Under the pieces are notes generated by a model, which saw only the letters and a list, made by a program, of their open reading frames with translations, searched no databases and was not told the origin of the DNA. From Nageia nagi (taxonomy: Eukaryota; Pinophyta), in contig JBITNC010000001.1 in assembly GCA_050084985.1 (NCBI GenBank), positions 74,524,001-74,588,000 of the forward strand: DNA of 64,000 bases, read 5' to 3'. This document shows, one piece after another, positions 46,475-58,714 of this stretch. Both the position numbers and the translations under genes were made by a program. Numbering within the stretch: the first letter of the stretch is position 1; each line of letters starts with the position of its first letter.

Positions 46475-49180
46475 ATGATGAATAAAGGAAGGTCTAGAGA
46501 TATAATATATCTTACCACATAAGCTTTAATTAGAAGATTATTTATATATTTAGTAAGCAGGTAAATTTGGACCTACATAAACAAAGAATGTTTAGTTTTG
46601 GGAGGCTCCAAGTGGTGCTAAAGTACCAATGGGCAAGAGAGATTCACTCAAATATCATCCATCATGTAAGGAAATAAAATTGAATAAAATATCATCCATT
46701 GAATGTTCACCTATATTTTTAAACTTTATATCAACTCTTGACACATGATCTTGATTATTAAGAGATTCTTCCTTCTTTTATTTTTTATTTGTGTAGATAC
46801 CTAAAAATGATCCTTCTTTTGAAAGTTAAAAGAACAAAACCACTTATGATATTATTATAAATCTTGCAATAAATGAAAAAATCTAGCACCTAACTATGAA
46901 CATTGGTAACCTAAGCCACACGTCCATTACTAGGATGTCGATGACTTTGCAATTAGTAAAGTTAAAATAAAATGGTGAGTTGTTAGGTGATTCATCTCTC
47001 AAATATTTTGATTAGGGGTTATTCATGGTAAATTCTAAAGCTTTGCACATAATGTCATGGCCATTTTGAATATGGATGAAGTCTTGGACCAAGTTTTTAG
47101 ACTCCAAAATGTGAAATCTAACCAATTTTCAAATCTATAAATAAAACCTTCAAGAATGAAGAAAAGGACCTGAATTTGAAGTAGGATTACTCTGCAAAAA
47201 TGTTTTTAGAGATTTTGGAGTGTTAATTACTTTGATTACATGCTTTTCCATTCATTTTTTTTCAATATTTTCATATTTTGATATGAATAGGATATTTTAT
47301 AGTATATTTTGGCATGTGTGTAGGGTCCATAGGTATTGAAGTATAGAGCATTGAAGATTTATCAATATGAAAATAATCAAGAAATAAGAAATTAATATGA
47401 AGAACAAAAAAACCACATTCCAGTTGTAGAAATACCAATAATTACATAACATATGCCTATGATTGGAGATAACAATCAATGACTTCATCTAAAACATTGA
47501 TGATTCTGTAAAAGCCTAAGAGGTCACAAAACACATTTTTGTAAAATCCCTTCAAGCAAAGTAAATAAATCTAGTGATTTATTTTATACAAATATTTGAT
47601 TCACAGAGAAGAGTAATAAAATCCACATTGATATTTAATGTATTTTTATATTATTTTCTAATAGGTTACTTTTTGAGTTGACATCTAACTCTAAAAGGAG
47701 GGTCCCTTGCATGCAGATAACATCAATGATAAAAAAATAAGGGGTTTCTTAGGTTTTATGATTATGGGTTTTTTTTTTTTACATCTTATGGTTCTTAGGC
47801 TAACTGAAGTTTTGTCTATTCTATGTTTTTATAGGTTCTATAGCAAAGTTGTCAATGATTGGATATCAAACACCAATGAATGGATAAGGATGCCAATGAC
47901 TAAGTTGGAATGATAGCATTTTAAGGATAGACATAGTATCTTCAATTATTATCAATATAGAAAATGCAATGTAGGAACTTAAAGATGATAAATGGGAATG
48001 AACCCTTTGTTTTTTATTCCTTAGAGGAAATATAAAAAAAATAGTTAATGATAATGATATAAATACCTTAATTAAATGGTGTTATTATTTAGCTCTTAAG
48101 TTTAAGTTATTATTTTATTGGGTAGGTATCATTTACAAAGCACCTCACTAAATAACTTTCTATCTTATCAACTTATGCTTTCCCTTTATGCTCAAAAGTG
48201 ACCTTAGGTGACCAAAATGGATTTCATAGAAAGAGAATAAATGAACTTTTATTTTACATATTATCATATAAATTGGTAAATCAATCTACATTATGTTACT
48301 TCCACAATTGGAAGAAGTAATTAACCCTCATTTAATCTAGAATGAATCTAAAGTAAGTGAATCAGGTTCAAGGTGCAATAGTACACTAAAATTGATCAAT
48401 AAACATGGTGGTTTTGTTCACACTAAGTTACTTTTACTTAACACAGTATGCTCTCACTTTTGCACATGTGGTGATCTAAAGTGATCAGAAAAGTTATGTA
48501 TAAAAGGAAATAAACTTACATTTAGTTTTAAAATCTTACATTCACATTAATACTCTTACTTTTATTCCCTTACCACATCAAAAGGTGATTGAAGGTTGAT
48601 GTGACTCATAAAGAGGGAAAATAACTTGTATTTAAACAATTTACACACATTAAAGGCTTCTTAATTGCCTACCAATACCACATTGAAAGGTGGTTGAAGG
48701 TTGATGTGACTCGTAAGAAGAGGTAATGAACCACACCTACTTACTTCCACATTTGGAAGGGTGAATGAATCTCATTTAAAGTTGGTAATGAATTTCATTA
48801 ATTTGATAATGAACTTAGTGGGTTAATTAAATCAAGATATACACTAATTAAAACATTATTTGAATGATAATAAATAACTTTTAATCAATTTACATGTATG
48901 ATTAAGAGGGTTATAAATTGCATTCACATTTACTTTGCTTTATTAATTGTACAATTATAATATATTATAAAATGAACATCAATGAGTTGGATGTCATCAC
49001 CAACTATAAATTGTTATTCTCTTATGTCTCCACCAATGAAATGTAAAAATCCTTAGAGCCAAAAAATGGAGATGAATATTGGGTTCACAGGTTATAAGTC
49101 TTTACTTTCCACTAAACAACTATAAAAAAGGGGCATATACTTGGATTTAATCACCAATATAGTTCTTAGTTTTATTCTTT
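46475..49180. other. Unassigned AT-rich region; may include the LTR of element 6
   Basis: No recognised gene. A minus-strand stretch at about 46560-47100 reads with relatively few stops (FYFNFTNCKVIDILVMDVW, EHSMDDILFNFISLH) but matches nothing I know. If the primer-binding-like site at 49181 is real, the 5' LTR of element 6 ends just before it; a TATAAAAAA box lies at about 49123. Short repeats are at 48575-48735. Confidence 0.4.
48575..48735 (+). repeat. Two imperfect copies of a 47-base unit
   Basis: ccacat-gaaaggtg-ttgaag then gttgatgtgactc occurs near 48577 and 48687, about 110 bases apart. A related ttccaca-ttggaag motif occurs near 48299 and 48747. Confidence 0.6.
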
Positions 49181-49204
49181 TAACTCCATTTCACTAAGGG
49201 GACC
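49181..49204 (+). other. Possible primer-binding site of element 6
   Basis: The stretch taactccatttcactaagg and the five bases after it (ggacc) resemble the Arg-tRNA site of Ogre/Tat elements (ACTCCACTGGGGA core) with extra bases inside. It lies about 330 bases before the first gag ATG. Weak. Confidence 0.3.
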
Positions 49205-49531
49205 ATTTTAAGTACAAATTCATTACTTAGCCATTGATAGCCTATTAGGATTACCAGCCTACCTTGATTAAACACTTGACTAAAAAAAATAATGATAGTA
49301 AAACCAAAAATATTAAAATATAAAATTCAAATTGCTCATATAACAAATATTACTAAATTTGGTAAAAAAAAGATAGAAAACTATAGTCACACTGAAAAAG
49401 TAACTATTCATTTAGTATATTTGTGCATTCAATTATTTTCTCATAAATACAAGACAAAAAGATAAAAAATAATTGCTATATTTTATGTTTATGTTCTTTT
49501 TATATTTTGGTAAAAATACAAAAAATAAAAA

Positions 49532-51300
49532 ATGGTGCAAACTCATTCTCAAAGAGCTCATCAAGGGCAAGAACCTCGAGATGAGTATGATCTAGAGCAA
49601 AGAAAGATTCATAGGTCTAGTAAGAATCAATCAAGAAGAGAAAAACCTAAATATGTAAATCTTGGGGCATATCAAGATCCTTTTGGTAATGAATTAAATG
49701 TTGTTAGGCAACATCTAACACAATTAAAGATTCCTCAATCTTCATACCATACTCATAGTCTCCCTCCAAATTTTGGATATCTAAGGAAAGATGAATAACA
49801 AGTAATAAAAGAAACAAAAAATGTAGAAGATAATGAAGAAGGGGGTGTTCTTATTTTAAGAACATAATCAACTAGTAGAGTAATTCAAAGAGATCCATTT
49901 TGGACTAAATATAATCATGTTGCATGACATTTACTAGATGGATGCTTAGTCTAATCATATTTAAGAAGAGAGGATTATTCACCTTCTACAATATCAAGAT
50001 AAATGGAGGAATTTGATGATCAAATCTCGATATGTATAGGAACTCCTATACCTAAAATAAGAAATACCTTCAAGGTGTATGATAATCCTTTTCATAACTT
50101 TAAATCAAGCACACCATCTCCTTTGGTAAGACATAAAAGAGCTAATCAAATACAACAAGCTCAACAAAATTTATCAAAATTTAAGTTATAAGAGATACCT
50201 CCTTATCCTCATAAGAAAGAATATGCAGCTCAAAGAAATATTCAACAACAACAAATATTGGCCCAACATGATCAATAGAAGAAGAATCCAATTAATTTTA
50301 CTAAACAACATCAAGTATAATGTGAACTTGTATTAAATGTGCATCAAACCAAATCTGTTACAAATAGGCAGAACATCCAAAATCAAAATCAAGGAGCTTT
50401 TGATCAAACATTGAATAGAGGTAATAAATGGATACCTAGGATATGATCATTATTTCCAAAAGCTCATATGGTTATAGATATCAAGATCCTTATTTTGCTA
50501 AGAAAAAGGAAATTTCATTAAGAAATAGGCAGAACGAACTTCAAAGATATCAATTTCCTCTACCTTAAGATAGAGAGAAAGTATATCAACCTCCTCTAAC
50601 ATCATTTCCTCCTTGATCATATAATCAACCTTGACCACCAACACCACCATATGATGAGACTTATTATGATGTAAGGACACCTTTAGAGCATGGATAAGGA
50701 CATGAAGAAGAAACATATCTAAGAAATGAAGAATATCCTATTTACTTGCAAAACCAACCACAAGAAAGGGCAACAAGAGAGGATTATGATCTATATAAAA
50801 GATTAAAAGAAATAGAAAAGAAGTTGTATATGCAATATAAACCAAAAAATATCCTATGAAAAAATCTACAATGAACCAATACACCCTAGTGTTCCAAAAA
50901 AGGAAATTCTTTTTAAATTTGAAATTTCAAAAATTGAACCATTTAAAGGAAATGAATATCTTAAAGAACATTTAAGGATATTTAAATATTCAAGTTATTT
51001 AATTGCTAATGATGATGCATTGATGTTACATATCTTTCCCATGAAAACTATTGGTCAAGCAATGGATTGGTATAACAATCTACCAAATATATAGAATTAG
51101 CTCATATTCTCAATTAGCAAATTTGTTTCTAGAATATTTTAAAATTGACATTAAATATAAGACCTTTATCACTAATCTTATAAGGTTAAAATAATTTCCT
51201 TATGAATCAATTACCAATTTTATCTCATGATAGAGGGTGATATTAACAAGTTTGCCTTATACTTTTCCTTAAGAGGAATTGATAAAATTATTTAGTCAAA
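49532..51300 (+). pseudogene. gag: gag of element 6, N-terminal part
   Basis: ATG 49532 (MVQTHSQRAHQGQEPRDEYD) opens an 88-codon run. A long Gln/Asn/Pro-rich region with stops follows (PPYPHKKEYAAQRN, AHMVIDI, PLTSFPP). The conserved capsid core then appears at about 50900-51080: EISKIEPFKGNEYLKEHLRI, NDDALMLHIFPMKTIGQAM and MDWYNNLPNI, which is Tat-type. It breaks off near LIKLFSQII where element 5 begins; the continuation QQPKSFEESI is found at about 60920. Decayed. Confidence 0.8.
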
Positions 51301-51307
51301 TTATTTG

Positions 51308-51500
51308 AATTGGATTATGTTAGGTTGATCTTTGCAAGAGCAGTACTCATACCAGAGGTATCTATGTTAAGATATTGATTGAAGACTAAACTTTGGAGGT
51401 TATTGGTGATAAAAACCATACCATTAACATGCTAAGCATACTAATTTTAGGCTATTAATAGCTTACATTTTGATGAGTCAAAAGTGGAAGTTGAAAGGGT
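51308..51500 (+). repeat. Remnant of 5' LTR of element 5
   Basis: Matches 60168-60358 (shared gattgaagactaaa, ggtgataaa-accata, ggctattaatagc-tacattttga and agtggaagttgaa). Immediately after it the sequence becomes gag, whereas the 3' copy continues as LTR for about 430 bases. The rest of the 5' LTR and leader has therefore been deleted. Confidence 0.75.
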
Positions 51501-52145
51501 AGCAGTATTTTGGTTGAAATAATTGGAGGTTTATTTCCAAATTCATAGTCTTGTAAATGATGTTGATAAAATACCTTTTGATAGATAAAATATGAGTGGA
51601 TATGCTTTAGTTTGGTGGGAAAGCCATATAGAAACTCTTAGTCATGAAAATTTATTGAAAGTATCTTCTTGGGTTGAATTTAAGAACTTGTTAAGAGATC
51701 AATTTTTTCCATTGGGATATCATAATAAATAATTAATTAAATGGTAATTATTTAGATAAAAAAGGAAGATAATGATTCAAGAATACAATAAAAATTTGAG
51801 AAAACAAGCTACTTTGCTTGGGGTTTCACTAAAATGTCCTCAAAATTTAATGAAGTATATTGGATATTTACATAGTCATTTGCAAAAGACTATCAAGAGA
51901 ATGATAATGTGAGCAGATAATATGATGAATCCAAGAAGGATTCTAATTCAAAGGGAGGACAAGATAAAGGTAAATATCAAGATAAAGGCAAAGATAAGCA
52001 AGAAACAAAGACCACTAATACTTTTAAAAATAAAGAAGGTGATAATAGACATTATAGACATTGTGATAAAGATGGTCATGTTGATGATAAATGCTGGAAA
52101 CTTCATTTGTAATTTTGTCCATATAAGAAAAAGAATAAAAAAAAA
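51490..52145 (+). pseudogene. gag: gag of element 5
   Basis: Chromovirus-type gag. VFWLKQLEVYFQIH, YALVWWESHIETL, WVEFKNLLRDQFFPLGYHN and IMIQEYNKNLRKQATLLG are conserved capsid blocks. The zinc knuckle YRHCDKDGHVDDKCWKLH at about 52045-52110 has the first Cys changed to Tyr. The N-terminus is missing because of the deletion that joins it to the LTR remnant. Several stops. Confidence 0.82.
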
Positions 52146-52289
52146 TTAATGTTATGGTTCTTAAATATGAGGATGTTGAGCAAACTTTAGATGTTTATGA
52201 GAAACTAAATTGTTTAGCCATTCTAAAGGTTGAATAATATCAAGACATTGAAGAACAAAGAATTCATTTATTCCACCTCAAAATCCAAA

Positions 52290-52613
52290 TTAAGAAAATA
52301 AGAGTGGATTGCATTGTTGATCTAGTTTCTCAAGCAAATTTTATTTCATAATATATGATGAGTAATTTGGTATTGGACACTGTTAACCATCCAAATCCAT
52401 ATCATTTGGGTTGGGTTCATCATAATTCTAGTTTGCAAATTACTAAATAATGTAAGTTGAAATTTGTTATTTGTATAAAGTACATTGATGAAGTTATTAT
52501 TGATGTTGTTCCTTTAGACATTTGTAGTATTATTTTTGGTAACCCTTATATATGGGATATAGATGCTATTTATTATAGTGTAATGAAACCCATACTTTCA
52601 TTTAAACCCCTAA

Positions 52614-52620
<7 letters not shown>
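52290..52620 (+). pseudogene. PR: Protease of element 5
   Basis: IRVDCIVDLVSQANFIS is the active-site region (D-L-V in place of D-S/T-G), followed by HPNPYHLGWVHHN, KLKFVICIKYIDEVIIDVVP and LDICSIIFGNPYIWDIDAIYY. These blocks are typical of chromovirus proteases in plants. The open frame 52457-52744 runs on into the TA microsatellite. Confidence 0.8.

Positions 52621-52661
<41 letters not shown>
52617..52661. repeat. (TA)n microsatellite
   Basis: About 22 uninterrupted TA units at the end of the element 5 protease. It encodes an Ile-Tyr run in the overlapping frame. Confidence 0.97.
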
Positions 52662-52664
<3 letters not shown>

Positions 52665-54606
52665 CAAATTTATTTAGATCTCATATTTTCTTTGTAAGTA
52701 TGATGGTACATTCACTAGCTATTCCTACCTTTGCTTGCAAGTAGATATTCCTAATGATTGTGCCTTGGTTTTATTCAAATGAAATATTGAAATTTATTAC
52801 CTATGATGTAAGTATAGAATTCACCATCTTCTTTGAGATTGAGAGAGTGTGCATGTCACCATAAGAATTTAATATCACTATTTTAAGTATGAACCTTATT
52901 TTAACTTTAATCAAGAAATCTTACTATTTAGATCCACAATGTTTCCCATGGAATTCCAAATGATCTCATTTATTACCATTTTAATCCCAAGGACACCCAT
53001 TATTTCATGTATATTCTTGAATTTAAATTTGGATCCATATGACTAATTTGGGGTCCTTTCCAAACATTTGGGATTATAGTATATTTATTTAGGCTTTTTA
53101 TTTCTTGTTGATCCCTTAGATCATTTACAAGAATTTGAATAATATTCATTTGATCCCATTTATTACCCAAGAATCCTTAACACTTCCTAATTGATTCCCA
53201 AACATAAATTTTAGGGCTTAATTCCTTGTATCCCAATTTTTGGACTACTTAGTAATCTTAGATCCTAAATATTCATTATGACTTAGCTATGTTATATATA
53301 AGCAAGATTCATTTATGTCAACCAGGTACAATCTTTACTCATGTATTTAATATCTATGAAGTATCAACTAATGAATCTCATATAAAATCAAGATTAAACA
53401 ACCATTTATTGAATAAAACTTCATAAAATTACCATTAATAAAAATTTTTGAAGAAAAATCTATTAAATAGGGGAGTAATTTCAGAATTTGTACATTTTTA
53501 TGAATTCAATAGATGTTTTGAAACTAGATTCAAATGTTACAATTCTTAGAGTTGAGGATTAGTCAACATTAATAGTTTTATTATAAGAGGTGATTTCTCT
53601 ATTATCATTAAATTATTCTAAGGAAATGATATATATATAGACACACACATACACATACACATATTCAATCTTGATGGAACATTATAAAGTTAGAGATCGT
53701 ATGTCCATAATTCTAAAGTTATATGATAAGAACCTCATTTTTTACCATTCTTTGAACATTTTAATATAATTCCTAATTTAACTTTAATATCCTATTTAAA
53801 AATAAGATTAATAAATACCTGTTAAATGAAGTTTCTATGAATTCTATATTATCATCTATTACAAGGTAATATTAATTTACACTAAAGAAGGGTAACCTTG
53901 ATTGTTTAACAAGGGGCCCTTTTTACAAGTTTTACATAAGAAAATATATATTATATATTTCAAATATTAATTTATATTTCTTCAATACATTTTCATCCTC
54001 TTGAAGTAGAGTTTATGTCTTCAACTTCGTGCTTCTTTCCAAGGATTGAGGAGATTAGGTTGAGTACTAAGAAGAGTGGAGGATCAAGACATGCCCATTT
54101 CATATTTGACCATGATGCAAATAATGTGAAAAACATTATTTTTTATTAAAAATTCCCTTTTTATATATCTCAAGAGAATTTTATACCTTTCCCAAAGTTA
54201 CCTCTCTTCCTCTATCATATAATAAAAATCAATGCATATGGCCACATCATAACAAATATTATCCAAGATTGATTTTATTACCATTTTAAGTTGTATATAG
54301 ATCAATGAAATATATATACTCTCTAATATATTAAATTAATACCTTAATATTATATTTATTACATATTATTCTAACATCACATAATTGTAACATAAAACTC
54401 TACTAAGTATTCACTATTGCTAGAAGACAATTGAGATTAATGACATTCTCAATTTATTAACTTGTCTTTAATATATATATATGGAAAATCAATTAATATG
54501 CATTTATAACAAATTCTCATTATACCACAAACTAATGTAATGAAAGACTCTACTCAAGGGATGTGGCATATCCAAATGGATTTTAATTACAACTTGGTCA
54601 TAATAC
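52662..54606. other. Unassigned insert between protease and PPR remnant of element 5
   Basis: AT-rich, nothing recognised on either strand. Contains a short TA/CA run at about 53630-53662 and a smaller TA run at about 54470. The protease-RT connector of the element may lie here in unreadable form. Confidence 0.5.
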
Positions 54607-55740
54607 TTGCAAAAGTTAGATTTATATGACATCCTAAATGCTGCCTTCTAGTTGTGAGTGCACTAATAGATATTTATGCATGATGTGGATGTGAGGTATT
54701 TGACAGAACATAGTTTATTCCAAATGAGCCCCCCACCTTTTTAATTGACATTTAAACAATTATAATAGTTAGGTGTAAAACTAGACTCTAAAACTTTTGA
54801 CAATAAGTTTTTAGCATGTATTACCATGAGAGCTCAAGAAGGAGGTATAGAGATCCATAAAAGAGTAGTTGAAATGTTTTATCATTCAATATTGTGATTA
54901 TGAGTGCCTATAAAAGAGGAATATACAAGATTAGAGAATTATTTGAAAATAGGCATGCAATTTTCATGGGTTGTAATGATGGCAACATACACACAAAATG
55001 AAGTTTCTAAATGGGTGCACAATATATATGAGCAAAGCTAAAATCTAAAACTATTTCCAAGAAATTTGTTTTAGTGTGTACCTTCAAGGGATATTGAGAA
55101 GAATGTGTGGAGATTTTTGTAGTTGAAAATGGTTGCACATTGAATCTTCTGGTCAAAACATAAGGAATACACATTGCTTAGGAATGGTTTGATAACATGC
55201 ATGATATGCACAAGATGGATGTTCTAAATCATAAACCCAAACTCTAAAAATGTTTATACTAGATTTTCCAATGTGTATCATTGTGGGAGTTCATGAAGGA
55301 TATTTGGATATCCATCAAGAGTATTTGAAAATGGGCTTACATTAGGTATTATGGTTGCAAAACATGAGGAGATACAGAAGGCTTGGGAAGCATTTGAAAG
55401 CATACAAGATGCAAGCATAGTTTTATGGAATGCAATGATATTAGGACATACACAAATTAAATACATTGAAATTATCTTTGAATGCATTGATCATAGGATA
55501 AATGCATTGGAAGGCATGTATGCAAAATATGTACACATACAAAAGATGCTTGACTTACCCAATGTAAACATAAGTCATTGAATGCAAATATAATAGAATA
55601 TGAGCAATACGTTGAAAAAGTATGTGAAATAATTGATAATATGATCATAGAAGATAAATAGAATAGATTTTTTGATAAGGTGCTAAAGTTAAATAAGTTT
55701 ATGTGTGAGGTGCGATTTTCTCCAACATGAACTCCCATGA
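54607..55740 (+). pseudogene. Decayed PPR (pentatricopeptide repeat) gene fragment
   Basis: A host-type sequence with repeat motifs of the plant PLS class, the family of organellar RNA editing and processing factors. Visible pieces in order: VVSALIDIYA-CGCEVFDRT (about 54645), GVKLDSKTFDNKFLACITMR and EIHKRVVEM (about 54770-54890), VAKHEEIQKAWEAFESIQ and SIVLWNAMILGHTQ (55351-55460), and EGMYAKYVHIQKM (about 55510). The phrases MYAK-G-IQKA and VLWNAMI are hallmarks of PPR repeats. Frames shift and many stops occur; no start, targeting peptide or DYW domain is seen. No introns are evident. It lies between the protease and RT of element 5. Confidence 0.78.
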
Positions 55741-56394
55741 GTATTCATGGCTTGAGGTGTACATAACTAGTCTTACCTACCATTTAAATTTAATGTCCCA
55801 CCATTCAAACAATACACTTTAATGTTTCCTACCTAGTAGACTTTTAAAAGGGGATAATAAATTACACTCACTTTATCTATGAACAAGTTTCATGTGCATT
55901 AAGTCAAATAAGATAAATAATGTGTTTCCTTAATAAAAGCCTAACATTTACATGTAATACCATTTTTATTCACCTACATTAAACATTTTGTTTTCAAATC
56001 CTATTAACAACATCAAAATGAGTCTATAGAATTAAAATCAAAAATAAAAGGAAGGCACATGAGCTTTGAGAGAGGGCTTTTTTTCACCACAAAATTCTAA
56101 ACCTAAAGTTGAGACTAACAATTATAAAATGATAGTAGATGATTTTTCTAATGTTCTACCCCTCCTATTTATAGCCAAGGAGATTCAAGTATGTCCAAAT
56201 GAACATCCACTTATCCCTTTAATAATTGTTTTAGTAGGTTTTAATAAAGTTATTGATGAGTGTAGTGGTAGTAAATATTTTTGACCTCTTTTATATTAAT
56301 TGACAAAATAATGCCAATTATTTTTCATACCTAACATAAGGAAACAAAATAAGTAGGGTCATAACTCAATTATTTTCATAACACATTAATACCC
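55741..56394. other. Unassigned sequence
   Basis: AT-rich. One open stretch of 72 codons (56066-56284, MREGFFSPQNSK) matches nothing I recognise. Confidence 0.5.
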
Positions 56395-56977
56395 TGTAAC
56401 ATCCCAAAGTGACATTAGTCCTTTATAACTATCACTTTTTAAATTTTACTCTATTTTACTAATAACCATAAGTAGAAATTCAAATTAAAAAGAATATTTC
56501 TTTCCCTCTTTTCTTTTGAATTTAAATTTTAAAAATTCATAGCAGGAAGTTAATCACACAATTTACCTACAATGGTCACCTCATTCTATAGGGTAAATTT
56601 TTAGTCCACACACATACATCCACAAACACACATTCATCATGAAAATCAATATTCATGACTGATTATTCTATCATACAACTACATGATCCATGAAGGTCAT
56701 TAGGGTTTATCAGTGAATCAATGCCAATCATTTTCTCACTTATCCTTTTATTCCCATCACCAATTCACCTTTGGTTCCTTAGGTATTCTATTGCTCTTTT
56801 CATCTCAAAGTAACCTATTACTTGCTTCATAAAATCTCAAATCCAACATCAAATTGATATAAATAATACATATTTCCACTTAAAATTTAATCATCACATA
56901 TCCATAGTTCAAACATAGTTTCATTCACATCCTTGATTTTCTTGAGGTCAAATGATGTTATTGGGTGGGTCATTACA
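56395..56977. repeat. Possible solo LTR
   Basis: Starts TGTAACATCCC and ends GGGTGGGTCATTACA, resembling the TGTAACxxCCC...GGGxxxTTACA ends of some plant gypsy LTRs. Flanks are taccc and tacat, matching at three of five bases only. 583 bases, non-coding. Confidence 0.35.
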
Positions 56978-57365
56978 TACATAAGATACAAATTACAATT
57001 TATGAAATATAGAAAGGTGTTTCTAGCTAGTATATCTAACAATAAGAAAAAGTTACCTTTGGTCAATTTTAGATAGGTAAAATGCCTTGTAAATGCTTCT
57101 AAAACATTTGCATTGATAATGGTGGAAATTGGAGCTTATGGTAAGTTTAATATCATGTTGTTAATAGCATGTAATACAAATTTTAATATGTTAACAACAT
57201 GTAAAAGGGAATAATAGATGCATAAATTAGTCTGGGAGTTTACTTACTTCTTTATAGAGCCATAATAATTGCTTCCTCTATGGGATATACAACATGTTAT
57301 TTAGTTATTACATGATGCTTCTTTTCCCAATATAACTTTGTATCAACAATCAATTTTGGAGTAAG
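56978..57365. other. Unassigned sequence upstream of element 5 RT
   Basis: No feature recognised. Confidence 0.5.
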
Positions 57366-58130
57366 AGGAGATACAAAGGTAGATTTAGGAGTTGGTTAAT
57401 CAAGATGTGATCAGATTAAGTACATCTCCATGTGGGCCACCTATTATTTTGGTTCCCAAGAAGGATAAAACTTGGAGAGTGTGTATTGATTATATAGCAC
57501 TTAACAAAATTGCCATAAAAAATCTCTATCCTTTGCCTTTGATAGATAATATTTTGGATTAGTTGCAAGGGGAAAGATTCTTCACTAAGTTGGACTTGAG
57601 GAGTGGATATCACCATGTTCAAATCAAGGAGGAGTACATTTGAAATATTACTTTCAAGAAACGATAAGCCTTATTTGAGTGGCTTATTTTTCCATTTAGT
57701 TTGTGTAATGCATTGGCCATATTTATGAGGGTGATGAATGATGTGTTTCATCCATTTATTGATTCTTTTATTATTGTATACTTGGATGATATTATTTTTT
57801 ATAGTTTAACTTGGGAATAACATGTTGTACATATAATAAAACTATTTCAAGCTTTTCATAGGTAGAATTTGGTGAAAATATCTAAATGCAACTTTGACAA
57901 AGAGTCTTACATGTATTTGGGCTATGTTATTGGTCATGGACAACTTAAGATAGATTCTAGTAAATTAAGTGTTATAGTAGATTAGCCAAAGCCATGTAAT
58001 GTAACTAAAGTAAAGAGTTTTTTAGGTTTTTTCTAATATTTGAGAAAGTTTATTGTTGATTATAATACTTCATATTTACATGATGTAACTAGCAAGAAGC
58101 AAGTGTTATAATGGTGGAAACAATAATAAA
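57366..58130 (+). pseudogene. RT: Reverse transcriptase of element 5
   Basis: Chromovirus [81 protein letters not shown], catalytic IIVYLDDIIFY (YLDD, about 57775-57800), and VKSFLGFF-YLRKFI. Several stops at former Gln/Trp codons. Clearly a different clade from elements 1-4 and 6 (TKLDLRSGYHHV in place of SMIDGY or SLMDGF). Confidence 0.92.
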
Positions 58131-58139
58131 CATCTTTTG

Positions 58140-58450
58140 ATACCTTGAAGCAAATAATTATTAGTGCACTCATGCTAGCACTTCTAGATTTGTATAATGC
58201 ATTTGAAGTGGAGACTAATGTAAGTGACTATGATATGGGGGCCATTTTTTCACAAGAAAGTAAACCAATTTGCTATCATTATAAAAAATTTAGTGGGTCC
58301 ATTTTGAATTATCCTACTTATGATAAGGAAATGTACATGTTGGTTCAAGTTGTTAACAAGTGAAAACATTAATTAATAAAAAAAAAAAATCATTCATATT
58401 GATCATCAAAAATTAAATTACTTATAAACTCAATCAAAATTGCAACAAAC
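58140..58450 (+). pseudogene. RH: RNase H of element 5
   Basis: NAFEVETNVSDYDMGAIFSQ has Asn where the first Asp is expected, then PICYHYKKFSGSILNYPTYD and KEMYMLVQVV (Glu block). Decays after 58370 in an A-rich stretch. Confidence 0.85.
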
Positions 58451-58714
58451 TAAACACTATAGATATATGGATTTTCTATAATAATTTCATATTATGATTA
58501 AATATAAGAAATGAACACAGAATAAGGTTGTTGACATGCTTTCTATACCACATATACCTACAAATTCTATGCTATCAGTAGTGTACAACATTGATTTTAA
58601 GTTGTTAAGAGCATGCAAATAAGGCTAATGAGTTCCCTCTCAATGCTAAAATCTCTTCCTTTTCTTTTTGAGACATTTTTAGAGTCATATGTGTAAGATC
58701 CTAACTTTGAAAAG

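Larger units (their letters stand above)
49181..51307 (+). mobile_element. Element 6, 5' part (Tat/Ogre-like Ty3/gypsy)
   Basis: Leader and N-terminal gag. The element resumes at about 60900 after element 5. Its 3' LTR is beyond the window. Confidence 0.75.

Noticed and set aside
55278-55738. Minus-strand open stretches over the PPR remnant
   Set aside because: Antisense shadows of the plus-strand PPR motifs.
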